Source of the DNA: Camellia lanceoleosa
Taxonomy: Eukaryota > Streptophyta > Magnoliopsida > Ericales > Theaceae
NCBI GenBank assembly: GCA_025200525.1
Contig: CM045761.1
Location: forward strand, 75,297,551 to 75,361,550
Direction: 5' to 3'
DNA: 64,000 nt
Shown here: piece by piece, positions 22,159 through 34,925 of the stretch
Layout of the letters: each line of letters starts with the position of its first letter
How positions within the stretch are numbered: position 1 is the first letter of the stretch
Notes under the pieces: model-generated
Told to the model about the DNA's origin: nothing
Databases searched by the model: none
Seen by the model: the letters and a program-made list of their open reading frames with translations, nothing else
Position numbers and translations under genes: made by a program

Positions 22159-25100
22159 TGTAGACACCCCATTTTTGACCGTCCTCAAGACTTGGACGTC
22201 ACCGCTTGAACACTTGGTGATTATCCATGTTCGTGTTTGTTTGGAGTTCCCGGAGTTCTCGGCTACGCGCCTTGCCTCAGGACCCCCGAACTTGACCGTT
22301 TTGTGTCTGGTTTTGCACCAAACACTTTTGTTTTGCCTTGGAGGGGCAGGGAATGTCTTGTGAGGCATCCCCACACACCATCGGCAGTGGCTAGAGGCCA
22401 CCGGCTGGTTGGTGTTGCCACCGGCACTATATTGTGCCGGTCGGCACTCTTTTGTGCCGGTCGGCAGTCAATTTTGTCAAAATGACAATTTTGCCTTACC
22501 GACTACTGTTCAGTTGCTTTTTGAGATATTTTGAAGCAGCTGTATAGCATTTGTTTCCCCTCCATACACGTGTATGGAGGGATGAGCCTTTGTTTTGCTT
22601 AGCTTGTAAGCTTTGTTGCCTATAAGAGAAGGCTCTCTTCTCTTGGCTCAAAGGTTGGAAGAATTAGACATTTTTAGAGAGAAAAGACAGAGAAGAAGCT
22701 CTGGTTCTAGGTTAGAAGTTTTGTATCTATCCTATCTCTCTTCTTCCCTCTTATTTGTACACTAGGTGTTTGTGACTTACTATTGCTCATCAACACCTAG
22801 TGTTTCACCTTCCTTGGCAACTGAGGTTCCAAGAGGTTGTCTTGGAGGTTTTTGGCTGGATTTGAGCTCAAGGAAGCAACAACATCAACTCTTGTGAAGG
22901 TGGTCAACAAGGGTGAGAAATTCCCCCTTTTTACCCCATTTTTGCACTCCATTTTTGCATAGCTTAGAACTGTTTTTGTGCTTAGTGATTAACACATAAA
23001 AGTTCTATTTTTTAGTCCTCTTTATTGTCTATTAAGAGTGTTTTGTGCTTTGGGGAGGTTTGACCACCCTTAGGCCTTGAAAAGGCCTCATTTTGTGCTA
23101 TTTTGTTGAGATCCGGGATTTTGGTGTTTGGGTCTCTTCACCACTGAAATCTTGAGGGATTTCAGTGGTGAAGATGATGCCTTAAAGTCCTAAGAAGGAG
23201 GGGTCACCCCTTCCTTGATGTCCTTGAAAAGGGCAAGTTTTGCCTCTTGAGAGCATTGTGCTTGAGTGTGTGTTGAGCATGTATGGACTGTTATTCATGC
23301 TTAGGATATCATGATTTAACATTGCTATGTGTTGGTTTTGGTCCCTTATGCATGCTTAGCATAGTTGCCATGTAATGCCTTGTATTGCCTTAACATGCCT
23401 TAGGTTGTTAGCCCTAATTTGAGCATGCTTTAGGCTTAGATTTGTGAATGTTTTGTGCTTATTTTGACATGTTTTAGCTCTGTCCATAGTCATTTGGGTT
23501 GATCTTGGCATGCATTATATAGCCCCTTTGCATTTTAGGCTTGCTAGCCTTTGAGCATGCATGTGTAGCATGTGTTGCTTACTTCATTTTGATGGTTTGG
23601 AATCATCTAGCATGTCATTTCAGTCCCTTTGGTGTGCTTATATGCTTGCCTTAGTTGCCTCTTTAATGCTTTAAAAGCATGTATTGAATGCTCCATGTTT
23701 TGGTCATTGTGCATGCCTTTGGTTTCAAGCCTCTTAGATGCCATCTAAATAGCCTTTTGGCTTTGTTTTAACATGCTAAAAACCTGTTTTTAGTTGTTTA
23801 ATGCATGCCATAATTGTCTTGCATAAGTATAGTTCAATGCCTCATTGACTTGCTTTAAGTTTTGGACCATTTGCATGCTTTGTTTGGTCTATTTTGAGTT
23901 GGTTTAGCACCACACTTTGACATGATTTTAGAGCTCATGTTGCATGCTAATCATCCATGTTATCTCCTTTCAAGTGTGCTTGAGAGTGGTTTGTTTAATG
24001 CCTAAGTTGTATGCCTTAACATGTGTACATGTGCATGTGTGTTTAGCCCTCATACTTAGCATTTTGGCTACTGATTTTGGGCTCATTTGGAATGGCCTAA
24101 GTCATGTTTGAGTTCACCCCATTGTTAGATTTGTATGATTACCTTGCATATGTGTTTGCATACTAGCATCCTCGCTTGAATTGCCATGTTACATGCCTAG
24201 TTAACATGCTTAGGGTTGCATTGCATTGGCATGCATGCTAGGCCTCTTGAGATAAACATGATAGAGGTTTGGCACCCTTGTTTGTTTATATGGTTTGCAT
24301 GCATTTGAAATTGAAATTGCACACTTGATCCTTTGGGCCATCATGCATGGGAATGCGTGATTGGTGGCCCGAGAATCGAGGCACATGCCCCTTTCAGTCA
24401 CAAATATGATAAGGGGCATGATTAGTGCATACATTGTTGGAATTACATTGCCATGCAAGTTTTGCCCTCTCTTCTTTGTGAGTTGCGGAGTTCTGAGACA
24501 TTGATGCCGGCGGCGATATTTAGTGCCGACCGATCTATTGATAGCCGATGAGTTCATTTTGTGCGGTGGCCACATATAGCGGCCGGTGGATGTTACATTT
24601 AGCGGTGGTGATCCCGGCATCCAAGGAAGATTACGAGACTCTGGCGATCTGAGGTGCAAAGTAGGAAAACAGAGGCAATCTAGGCATGGCAATTGCAATT
24701 AAGCGGCATCCAAGCGCGTGCATTGAGCCCCGCCCAAGGCGGTTCTTTATTTTCCTTAGATTAATTAATTTGTTAATTTAATTAATTTGTAATATTTAAT
24801 TAGCTTGCGTAGTTAATTATTTGTATTATTCTTTTGGTCCCTCCGAGTGAGGGCATAATTGTAATAAGTGTGCGTGGGTGTGTGCATGTCTTCCAACCCC
24901 CATTTCTTTCTTCCCTTTTATTTACCTGCTTTTGATGGTAGATTAGGGCACGTTTATTTTAGCATACCTTATGCAATGCATGCGTGCATCCATGCATTTG
25001 TTGACATGCATCGCGCTTGGTACATCATACAAACTGCATTGTATTTTCAATTCCAAATTGAATACGTGCATCGAATAAAGTGCATTTCACATGCCATCTT

Positions 25101-25882
25101 TAGGGTTAGCCGAGCCTACTCTAAATTGCATCTTCGCCTGTGTTGCATTAGCCATTTAACATGAACTAGGTCATGCATGTTTGCTAACTAGTTTCTTGTT
25201 TTTGGCATGGAGTACGATGTAAGTATTTATGCTTTAGCATATCGCATGCGTGTGAATGTTGGCATGACAGTATGACTACCATGTGGCTAAATGCTTATAT
25301 GAGATAAACTACCTGAATGCCTGTGGGTGGAGGTTGGATTACTTGAGTTGGAAAAGCTCATTGAAATCCGTATTTTAGCCTACTTGCGAGTAGTAAATTC
25401 CAAAGCATTTTCAAAACCAACGGATATGCAATGCTTATTTCCAAATTAGGCAATCTAGTCTATACTTGTTTGCTGTGCGCATAACATAGTAATTCTAGGC
25501 TAATAACCGGAATAAGAACGCATAAAGTTTTCAAAATTGGATATCATGGTTAGTAGAGGCCGGTCTTCGGATCGGGCGAAAGGGGGTGCTCATAGCTGAC
25601 CTTCCCCGATCGTACCCAAGCTCCCAAGCCAAGACCACTTTGGTGATGACGGACATGTGGCCTTCGGCACCGAGTCAGGGTTTCCTAAATTTCCCATTTT
25701 AAATATTTAGGTGGCGACTCTGTAATCTGGCAAAGCAGTCCATGTTTGGCACTACTTTTCAAAAAAAATCTGTTTTCTCAAACGATTTGCCAGAGTTGGA
25801 CTCTTTGGTTCAGATTGAGAACCGTAACAAACAAAAAGGGGAGTCCGAACTGTAGCATGAGGTCCCCCGCGAACGTGTTATA
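22159..25882 (+). repeat. 5' LTR of element B
   Basis: The LTR is 3724 bp, from TGTAGACACC to GTGTTATA (the 3' LTR has GTGTTACA, so the last CA is mutated here). A TATA-like TATAAGAG lies at 22621-22628. The middle is rich in GCATGC-type words, and the part around 24765-24830 is AT-rich. No coding frame is supported; a 162-codon minus-strand frame at 24210 is chance. A cluster of CCGGC-type words lies near 22395-22470. Confidence 0.93.
22621..22628 (+). promoter_or_regulatory. putative TATA box of B's 5' LTR
   Basis: TATAAGAG lies about 460 bp into the LTR, ahead of a CTCTTCTCTTGG stretch. It falls inside the segment that is missing from the 3' LTR, so the 3' LTR has no copy of this promoter. 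Confidence 0.5.
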
Positions 25883-25887
25883 GTTTC

Positions 25888-25905
25888 TGGCGACTCTGCT
25901 GGGGA
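25888..25905 (+). promoter_or_regulatory. primer binding site of element B
   Basis: TGGCGACTCTGCTGGGGA starts five bases after the LTR end. Its complement fits the 3' end of a plant tRNA-Arg including CCA with few mismatches, as is usual for Ogre-like elements. D has TGGCGACTCCGTTGGGGA at the equivalent place. Confidence 0.85.
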
Positions 25906-26589
25906 TTTTAGAGAGCTCGACTCGAACTCATGATATCCTGTTTTGACTACACTTATGTGTTTCTTTGCATTGCATATGCATTGGTGCGCCTAGGACACCG
26001 TGTTGGCCATCTGCTATTCCTGAGCGGTTTGTTGGAGGCTTGTCTTGTCAAGGCATGACTATAAAATTTGATTGCCGGGCTCTGCCAAGATGTGGGAACA
26101 CAAACCCCGGTTTTACCGGGGCACCCTTTTTGACCATTCGACCTAGTGCATATTCGGATCCATAGTGACCATTCCAAACTAGGACAGGTTGCTTACCCGA
26201 TGTTAGGTTGTTTGAAACCGCTGTGTGCGTAGTGAAACCCTAGCTCCTGACAAAATAGGACAGGGAAACCCTACCCCAACATAGGGGTGTATTGGCTCTC
26301 TTTTACCTGTTATGTGCTTTTAGAGTATATCTCTGCAGGGAACGCATATATCAGTTTGCAAGTTTGGGTATCCGGCCTGAGGGCACCAGTATCAGTGTTG
26401 TTGAGAATCAGCTGTGTCTGCGGGTGTTAGTTCAATTTTGAATAGTTATTCTGGGGAACAGTGTTCAGTAGTAGAGTGCAGTTGTCCGGCTACATCCGTG
26501 TTTGATCTATTTGGGGCTGAAATACTGCTTTGTTTTCCGTTTCAGTTCAGAGATTCAGAGGGTTGATCCAGGATAGCTAGTGTCTCAGC
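25906..26589 (+). other. leader of element B
   Basis: This non-coding leader contains two stretches, around 25960-26200 and 26180-26290, that match the leaders of D (57970-58440) and F in inverted orientation. No uninterrupted frame leads from here into gag. Confidence 0.7.
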
Positions 26590-27515
26590 ATGACGCAGAA
26601 TTCAGAAGAGATTGTGGTCATGGCAGCCGCGTTGGATCAAGGAATTACCCCACAGGATGAGACTACTGTTGACATGCCGCATCCACCTGTGCTTTGCTGC
26701 ACATCCAATTTGGATCCCTCAACTATATCAGGCTCGCGAGCCTACTACATTTGAACTAATGGGAATGATCGGTGATCTTCAAAGATCCGTGGCGGATCTC
26801 GCCTATGGGATGTCTGCTTCACCGCCAGTCGCACCATATGCCGGGAGCTTTGTACCTCAGGAGCCCCCGCTGTTGGGGCGAATTGTGATTGAACTGAGTC
26901 AACCGGAGATGGCCTCCAACCATGGCAATGATGCACCAATATCCACCCAAACCCTCAACCAGGCCGAGACCAGAAGTAAAGATATAGATGAAGGCAGATG
27001 CCGACCCTATCGAACAGCTGCTGTGGGCAGTCGAGGCTTTGAAAGCCGGGGGAATGAATAAGCAACAGGTATCTGCAGTTGTGACAAAAGCTGTGGAAGA
27101 CGCTTTCTCCACCACTTTGAGGCGATTCGATCAATCGAAGAACCGGGATAGGCCCCGTCATGCCAAAACAGTTCTTCCCGCTCCCAACCTCGCATCCGGG
27201 AAGGATCAGAAATCCAAGGCTGTGCCCGCCGATCCGTTCGCTAGTGCATCTAGCAAGAGTGCTCAGGCTCCGAAGTACCTGCCCCGTGGGCGCAGGGTCT
27301 TCCATCACCTCTACATGCCTTTGTCTAGGGCACTCCTGATCTTGGCCAAAAAGGGGCATCTTACACCTCTCGATCCTAGGCGCTCCCCAAACCCCTTCCG
27401 GAAGCCATGATGCCACTCAAGATCTTGTCGTACCATCGGACGGGCCACCCATCGATAATTGCTTCCGCCTCCGTCATGAGGTCTGAGTTTGATTGACAAC
27501 AAGGTTATCCTCCCG
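26590..27515 (+). pseudogene. gag remnant of element B
   Basis: A plausible start ATG at 26590 opens a frame that ends after about 55 codons; the homology then continues in other frames. Codons around 27270-27410 encode a stretch with LYMPLSRAL and GHLTPLDPR, which in Ogre-type Gag proteins lies just before the zinc knuckle. The knuckle itself survives only as YHRTGH and DNCFRLRHE in two frames at about 27440-27500. Compared with D, most of the central capsid-like domain is missing. The product would not be functional. Confidence 0.75.
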
Positions 27516-28600
27516 CCTACCTCGGCCGTCGGTCACTCTGAAATTCTTGGATTTTGAGGACACAGAATCTGAGGACACAGATACATGAGTGTGTGATTAG
27601 AAGGTGAACCGCTTGCGGGCAGTGTCTGGTACATTTTTGGGTGTAGCGTTTGGCACGCATTTTTGAGCATCGACCAATGCTAGTTTTGTAAATTCTGACT
27701 TGGGTGTCGAGTCAGTCTTGTTTTGTTTTGTTTTGAGTCTGTCTCTCTGTACTGAGTCAGTCTTTTTGCTTACAGGGTCTGTCTTGTTGTAATGAGTCAG
27801 TCCCTCTTGTATAGTATACCAGGTGATTTCGGGGTTTTCGTCTCAAAACACCATTTTGTCTTATAAACAGTTGTTTTTGCTTTTGAGTCTGTTTCTGCCG
27901 AGAAGCCAGTTATACCAACAAATCTGAATGAAATAGCTGTGGCTATCACGTTCCGTATTTTTTGCTATTTGAGTTAGCCGTGCGGGAAGATGTGAATGGA
28001 ACGACAGTGCATACCGCCTGTTCTCTTGTGCCTTGAACATCGTCGTAATGACCTAAGCTTTTCATAAAACCCCTTTTCAGACACTGCGGTGATGAAAACG
28101 AAGACGAAGTAATTCCTCGGGTTTTGTAAAATTTTGATCATTTTGAGAGAAAGAGAGGCCTGCTAAGCTTTTAATGAATAAAATCATGCTTGTCGGCGTG
28201 AATACTGAGAAGGATCCTGGTCCGATCCAGACTGGTTCCACACTATCTTCAAACGCGAATGATTTGTCGCTTTCTTAAAAACTTTCAAAAACGAAATATC
28301 TTGTGCAGTCTTGCGAAGACAGGTGTGGAACCGCTCTTGAGATTGTGCAGCCTAGGATCGCTCTCGGTCTCAAGTTTCAATTCATCTGTTGCAAACTGAA
28401 TCCGTTCAAAACGTTCAATACCATGAAACGCCTATGTGGCCCATTTTGAGGCAGCCCTCGAGCAAGAGGCGTCAAAGTTAGATCAAGGAGATCAGATCCC
28501 ACCAAGCAAAGCTCGAGAAGCAACCATGATGGACTTTTCCTGCAAATCAATACAACAGTCGCTCTCCTAGATACGGAGAGGCTTCAATCTCAAAACCATT
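27516..28600. other. non-coding segment in the place of pol in B
   Basis: No reverse transcriptase, RNase H or integrase motif can be read in any frame. The words GAGTCTGTCTC and GAGTCAGTCTT recur several times between 27700 and 27900. This segment replaces about 6 kb of coding sequence present in D. Confidence 0.6.
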
Positions 28601-29690
28601 TGGCATGGGTTGCTACACTTTTACCCTTTGAGAGGCTCGCTGGGCCGAAAACCCGGAAAGGCGGCCCAGGCAAAAGTTAGAGCAAAGAAAAAGAAAGCAA
28701 AAGAAAAAAATAAAATAAATACAAAAAGAAGCAAAAAAGGAAAAGAAAAGAATAAAGAATAGCAAAAGAAAAGAAAAACAAAAACATAGCTCGCAAGGTC
28801 GAAAACCTGCAACAGGCGCCTTGGCAAAAGTTAGAGCCTAAACGGTGAAGGTTAAAATACCCGAGTGTACCTTAACCGGAACTACGTAAGGCTTGATTCC
28901 CATGTTTGGGATATGTAGGCAACTTCATTTTGAAGTCCAGCCCCCAACGCTTCCATAGCGTCTTAGTCCATGTCGTGGTTTTGATCACTTTTTGCCTCCT
29001 CCGAATCCAATATCTTGATTACAGTAACCTGGAATTACGTGACCAACTTCATCTTGAAATCCAAACCACCAACACCTTCCAGGTGACTGTGTCCATATAT
29101 TGATTCAAACCGTCTTCGCCTCCTCCGCGCCCGAGGGTCCGATCGTCATCAGCGAGGACTGGCTCACAAAAATGCCGCGGCATCATCCAAACAAGGGGCA
29201 ACTTTCCGTTGCCATGCGTTGCCATAAGTTGCCCTGAGTTGCTGTCCAAACCAGGGGCAACTTTCCGTTGCCTTACCCCCCCTTGAGCCAGGGGCAATTT
29301 TCCATCGTCTCCGATCCGAGGTTGTATATCTCGAGGGTAAGTTCCGTGCTCGTTTGAGCATTGACTGTTTACAAAAATAGTTTTTGAAAATTTTCACTGA
29401 GGTTGACTTATTTTCTCGAAAACTGTTTCATTTTCAAAATTGGACCATGTTTGCACCCAAAAAGGAGAATTTTCAGTGCTCACAGCCTGACTTGCATGAT
29501 TTTCAAATCAAAAATTGAATAAGTGTGTTAATCCAACTCTTATTTTTTATCAAAGCTATTTTAGGAAGAAAACAAAAAAAATGGTCAAAGTGACGAACTA
29601 GGGGCACAGTTGAGTCAGGTCTTCTGTCCTTCCCCTGCCAACACACTTGCCCGAGAGGCACCCTATCTACCAGAAGAACTGGCTGCGAGC
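28601..29690 (+). other. post-integrase region of B, homologous to D
   Basis: The stretch GAGAGGCTCGCTGGGCCGAA and the following words match D's 50040-50085 in inverted orientation. GGGATATGTAGGCAACTTC at about 28907 matches the complement of D near 49875. The word GGGGCAACTTTCCGTTGCC is repeated two or three times near 29195-29310. There is no coding frame. Confidence 0.6.
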
Positions 29691-29890
29691 TAGCTGTATC
29701 GGGCATGAACCCGCAACCTCTCATTTATCCGACAACCATGCCTGGGGAGGGATTGAAAAATGAGAGAATAAAGAATAGAGAGGAGTAAGTTGAGAGAAAA
29801 GTAAGGAGAAGGGTTTTGTGAGAAAAACCGAGCTTGAGGGCCGAGTGATGTGAGTATCGCAAATCGGAAAGGGTGGGCATAATACCCGGA
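29690..29890 (-). pseudogene. remnant of the DUF7745-like gene in B
   Basis: On the minus strand a pyrimidine-rich segment, with CTTTTCTCTCAAC and a CCCTCCCCAG acceptor at about 29742, matches the single intron of the DUF7745-like gene in D (48776-48918) and its 3' splice site. The exon sequence on either side is largely unrecognisable, so this gene is essentially lost from B while its PMD neighbour remains. Confidence 0.5.
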
Positions 29891-30989
29891 GGAACTTGCT
29901 CCTCGAGATCTGAGGTCTTTGTAAACACGTCCGTGTGTCGTGTCTTCTGATTTGTCGGTCTTGCTTTTGGCTTCGAGTCTTTTCCGAGCATGTCTCGTTA
30001 TGTCAGGTCGTGTGCCTTTGTTTCTTTGTTTGAGTCTGTCTCGCCGTGTCCTGTGGTAGGCTCAATACCCCGGTCGTGAAACCCTTCCTTACTTCGAAAA
30101 GATCGTTTGTGCTCTGAATGCTGTGCCATTCTCTACATTCGTGTGAGGCAGGAGAAGGAAAGGGATGATTTGGGACATCCGGATGTGTTTCAACTATAAC
30201 TGTTTCTGCTTTCCTGGTCCGTCTTGTCAGATTGGGTTGTTGGTTCAGAATTTGTTGTATGCCGAATGGGCCGAATGCTGCGTTCCGGGTTGCGTACAGA
30301 TCAATCCCCAGCAGATTAGTCCCCAGCAGAGTATGGGCTGTGTATCCAGTTTTGAGCAGTGGTTCGTATGTGTTGTGTTGCTGTTTAGTTGGTTGGTTAT
30401 CTGATTATTACAGTGCAAGTGTTCAATTGTCAGACAACAAATCATTTTCATTTACATTTGAGGTGTAACATGATGCAATGCAGTGCAAAGTATGAAATAT
30501 GCAGATATATACAAATGTAACACTTTTTCAGACAAAAAGTTTGTTCCATTTCATATCATCTCTTTCAAGTACATAGTTTTGGGAACAAAAGTCTGCCTAC
30601 GGCAGTACAAAATACTCTATCTACCAACAAAAGAGAAAAGTACAAGAAAAGAAATAAAAAAAATAGCAAAAGTCTGGGTCATCAGCATCATCAATGGCCT
30701 CGCATCGGGGGATCTGTCCTCGCTTTCTTCCTGGGCAGAAGTCCAGGGGCATCACCAGAAGTGTCACTGTCTGAGCCCGAGCCGACCTCCTCCTCGGATG
30801 ACTCCGCCCCCTCCTCAGACTCGTCGTAAATGCTGGAGCCCAGGCTGTTGCTCGGCGTGTCGCCCTCCTCAGTGCGAGAATATCACGCCATCCCGGTAGA
30901 AATGGGAGGTCAGATGGGCGCCACCACCCTGGAGGAATCGGGAAGGGAGGCTGAAAAGCACAAAAGGCAAATGCATCAGTGTACATGAA

Positions 30990-31190
30990 GCAGTTTATCG
31001 GTCACGAGAATCGATGTATGAACACAGTATGAATGCCGTGAGCGGTTTATCGGTCGAGAATCACGATGTATGAACACAGAGTATGAATCTAGTGAGCGGT
31101 TTATCGGTCACGAGAATCACGATGTGTGTAATCTGATCTGTGAATCGTGGCGGTTTATCGATGTAGAATGCGATGTATGAGATTTGTTTT
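30990..31190. repeat. minisatellite in the last intron of B's PMD gene
   Basis: Four degenerate copies of a 50-60 bp unit share GCGGTTTATCGGTC, GAGAATCACGATG and TATGAACACAG. The equivalent introns of D and E show nothing of the kind. Confidence 0.8.
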
Positions 31191-33309
31191 AGAATGCCAT
31201 GAGCGGTTGAATCGAATACAAGATGCGATTAGATGTGAGTGTATCAAGTGTAGTGAAATTTGGGTATCAATGTTGTGTTATGCATCAGTTATGCGGCGCT
31301 TTGTGTATAGTTTGAAGCTATGATGAAGAGAACATCTGGGAAGGCGTAAAGGCTAATAACTCGAAGGTCCGCTGCAGCATCCCCGTCATGGAGGCATTCA
31401 TCTCCAATGACCGCCGGGTGTACTCAGAAGACGCCTGCAAGGGAATCAGATGCATCAATATTCTGTGGAATACCAAATAAACCGAAACGAAATAACTGTA
31501 CAGAAATGCAGTAACACATACCGGAGGTAAGTCGGGGACACCGACAAACTCGTGATCAGCCGGCGGAGGAGCGAAAAGGATCTGATAGGTCGCCCCGTCC
31601 GACCCCCGGAAAGACAGTGAAGAAGGCAAAGCGGGCCAACTGGCCTCTCGTCCTCTCTGGACTCCGCCCCTGCCGCGGACTCGAGCCCTCCTCGGCGCTC
31701 CTCCTCCTACTCCTGCTCCGGCCGCTGGCACCGCAGGTCTCTCTCTCTCAGCTCGGCGACCACCGCTCAGAGGCCGCATGATGAAGGTCCGGACGTACTC
31801 TGAGTAATCGCCCTCGCCTCTGTAGCCGTCTGTCTCCCAACCGATGGTGTAGTCCGCCATCTGCTTTCGTGGTGAACGCCGGTGTCCCTCATATGCTCGG
31901 GGGGTGCAGGACTATCTGCTCAGTACCCACGAGGTTTGGCAAGAAGCGCTCACCAGTACCAAGCCCGGCGGCCGGGCCCTCCAGCAAAATCGATGTAGCG
32001 AGGTCTCGACGGCGGCAAACAAGCCGATCCGCGTCATCATTGTGGCGAGTGCCCAAAGGCTGCCAGGTGATCTGAAATTGAAATACAGTTTGTTACCTAC
32101 TGGTATTGCAAATCTACAGTGGAAAAACGAAGCTTAAATGAACTGCAAGTAAAACATACCTCTGCGGGAGTGATGGTGTCGAAATAGCGGCGGAAAAAGC
32201 TGAATGTGTCGCGGGGCCGCCGAGTGCACCTCCCATCGTAGCGGCGCGAGAAGGGAACGACTAGAGGAGTCTCCGTCTCCGGCACTGGCTCCAATCTGGG
32301 GAAGTAGGCATAAACCCACAACTGCAAGGTGAATACCAGTACATTTATCAGATAAAGCAGAATACAGAGTAAAGCAGAAATAGCAGAGCCGTGTGTTGTG
32401 CAGTATATTTTGCAGAATGTACAATGTGGCGGTGCGGATCGATTAAAGCGAGTATGTGTGTGCCGTGTATGCGATTATCTGACAAGTGTAAGCGGACTAC
32501 GATTATGTGCAGTGTGCAGAATACAAAAAGTATAGAGCAGAAATGTAAAGCAGAGGAGAAGACGTACCTCCCAAGCTCGCCAGTAGCCTCCGAGCAACTA
32601 CCCGCTGCCACGGGAGACCGAGCTCATGTACCCGTAAAGAGTGGCCAGAGCGGCGCCACCCCATTCATAATGCAAGATGTGTCGGACGTCCACCAGTGCG
32701 CTGAGTAGGCAGAGAGGCACGGTGTTCGCCCGGTCGGCAAAGAGGGTCGTCCCTAGCAAAAACATCAAAAAGCCGCGCGCGTACTACTCTACGACCGCCT
32801 CGGTCATCGGAGCCGCCGCCACCAACGTCGGCTGCACTCTGAACTGCACCTCGAACCAGGAGTAGCGGACAAAGCCTAGACGAGCAAGAGGTGGCGCCTC
32901 GCCAAGCAAATAGATCTGAGCGGCGGTCCACTCGTCCATATCGGTGTCAAAGGGGATCGGATCACCCCCACCTCGATGCCTGTGAGCATCGAGAAGTCAT
33001 AGGGAGTCATCGTCATGTCTCCCGCCGCGGATAAGTGGAATGAATCGGTGGTGTCCCACCACCTCTCTGCCAGGGCAGCTAGAAGAGGCCTGCAGGCAGT
33101 AAGTCGGGTCAGCCCCCTGCAAAAAGCGCCGAAGCCGGCATGGTCCATGATACGTCGAACCGCCCCGGAAGCTCCGCGTACCAATCTCGAGCAGCGACGT
33201 TCCCATACCTGCGGATGGTATGGGAGTCTCCCTGTTTTCAAACAAATAGTTGAGAAGCAGTATGAAATGTACAGTTCTGAGGAAACATGTTAAAGTCGAT
33301 ACAAATCTA

Positions 33310-33800
33310 GCATGCGTGCAAGTTTTTCAAATTCAAACAGATACCGGGTGCCGGTGCGCCTACGGTGGACTACAGTGTTTGATGCCTCAGCGTGTTTTGA
33401 GTAAGTGCAATGTAAACATGGTGCACGTGTGCACATTTTTCGAATCAAGCAGAATATCGAGGTTTTGATGTACTACGGTTGACTACGGCCTGTGATGTGT
33501 CAGTGTGTTTGTGAGGATCAACATACAGATATGGTGCATGTGTGCACATTTTTTTTTTTTAGATTCAAGCAGATATCGGGTTACAGTGTGCTAGTAGGTG
33601 AAATACAACATATGATGCGTCAGCGCATTTTGTGTGGTTCAGTTTAAATACAGCATACAATATGTTTTCAGATTCAAATAAGTGCCGGGTGTCGGTAGAT
33701 TTGCAGTGAAGTACGGTGTGTGCCATGTGTTTGAGTGGTTTAAGGCTAGTGCAGTGTGTGTGCATGTGTCCGTCTTAAACAGATATCAGTTGCAAGTATG
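33310..33800. repeat. tandem repeats in intron 1 of B's PMD gene
   Basis: About four to five degenerate units of roughly 110 bp share GATTCAAGCAGATATCGGGT, TGCATGTGTGCACATTTT and a TGATG-GTCAG-G segment. They enlarge intron 1 to about 680 bp, compared with about 125-170 bp in E and D. Confidence 0.75.
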
Positions 33801-34471
33801 ATTGCGATCAACTTCGATGTCTGACATATCGAGCTAAGCAATTAAAGAACGAATTCACTATGGCGATTCGCAGTTCTACATTGCGAAAGTAAGCGAGAAA
33901 AAATGTTACCTCAGCGCGAAGGATAGGTGAGAAGGTCGGCTCGCGAGGAGAAGCTCGGGTCGGCCTTTCGGTCAAAGCCGCAGAAATGGCGAAGACCACC
34001 CGGAGGTAGGACGTGGATCATGGGCGATAGGTCGCCGGGTCGAAAGGGCCTTCGCTCAGCGGGAGAGCTCGACCGGGATCCATCTCGTGATCGGGAGTCG
34101 ATGTGGAACATCGTCAGCCATGGCAATGGTGGTGAGAAAATGGCCGAAAAAGCCGGAATGCGAAAAGTCAACCGAAAAAGTAAACCCCGAGCGGGCCGAA
34201 AATGACCGGGAAGGCCGGAAGATGGAAAGGCACGAAAATGAAGAGAAAATCGAGGGAAACAAGTCCCGAAAAAGTGGAAATAGCAAAGGATGCTCCGAAA
34301 CGGAATTTCAATCGGTGGAAAATGTCCGAAACGCGAAGAAAATCGCGAATCTGACGACGAAACGGACGTAAAACGCGAAGAAAACAAAGAAAAGAGGAAG
34401 AGAAAATGCTCTAGAGAGAGAGGGCAAGAGTTTTCGGCGGATAAGAAGTGAGAAAATAGGGTTTAGGAGCC

Positions 34472-34485
34472 CTATTTTATAAAAC
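34472..34485 (-). promoter_or_regulatory. putative TATA box of B's antisense PMD gene
   Basis: The minus strand reads GTTTTATAAAATAG about 350 bp upstream of the start codon. It is preceded by CCGGC-rich words (34525-34590) and followed by a CTCTCTCTCTAGAG leader. The layout parallels the E and D copies. Confidence 0.55.
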
Positions 34486-34925
34486 CCGAGGCAAATTGTC
34501 AAAACTGCCCCCGATCAGCAATTTTTGGCCGGTCGGCACTATTGTGCCGGTGGAGTTATTTTGCAATTGGCGGCCGGTGGATTCCTCTCGGTGGTGGTGT
34601 TCCTGACCTTGTTTAGGCCATTTGGGTAGTTTCTGGTCTTCATAGCTCAAGAAAGTGCAAGAAAGTGAATCCCCGATGCTCAACCGGCCTCCGTTTTGAC
34701 CTCGGACCGTGTCTTCTGTGCGTGGCACCCAGATCCAAGCAAAGATTGTATCCTTTTGTATCCTTTGTCTTTTACAAGATTCAAAATTGCCCCGTGTGCG
34801 TTGCGCGCATCCATCACATTGTCTGGTGCGTCGCATCGCGCCGTCTTGCACGTCCCTTGCGACTTGCACCATTTTGCATTTTCGTGTGGCATGCGTGTCA
34901 CACTTGCATTTCATTTTCCATTCAA

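Larger units (their letters stand above)
30691..34121 (-). pseudogene. PMD (plant mobile domain) gene of element B, antisense
   Basis: Six exons on the minus strand: 33910-34121, 32568-33231, 32160-32321, 31522-32071, about 31321-31434, and 30691-30950, all with GT/AG borders matching D and E. Exon 2 encodes the PMD core with FLMFLLGTTLFADR and WGGAALATLYGYM. The last exon encodes an acidic Ser/Glu/Asp tail that ends with a basic PRKKAR cluster. The start ATG at 34119-34121 is intact, but exon 1 has a frame change and exon 2 has at least two in-frame TAG codons. Introns 1 and 5 hold tandem repeats. This is the least decayed PMD core of the three copies. Confidence 0.87.

Noticed and set aside
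24210..24698. A 162-codon minus-strand gene
   Set aside because: It lies wholly within B's 5' LTR and is not conserved in the other LTRs.
28621..28827. A membrane protein with a Phe-rich hydrophobic stretch
   Set aside because: It is the complement of an A/G-rich low-complexity stretch in B's post-integrase region.
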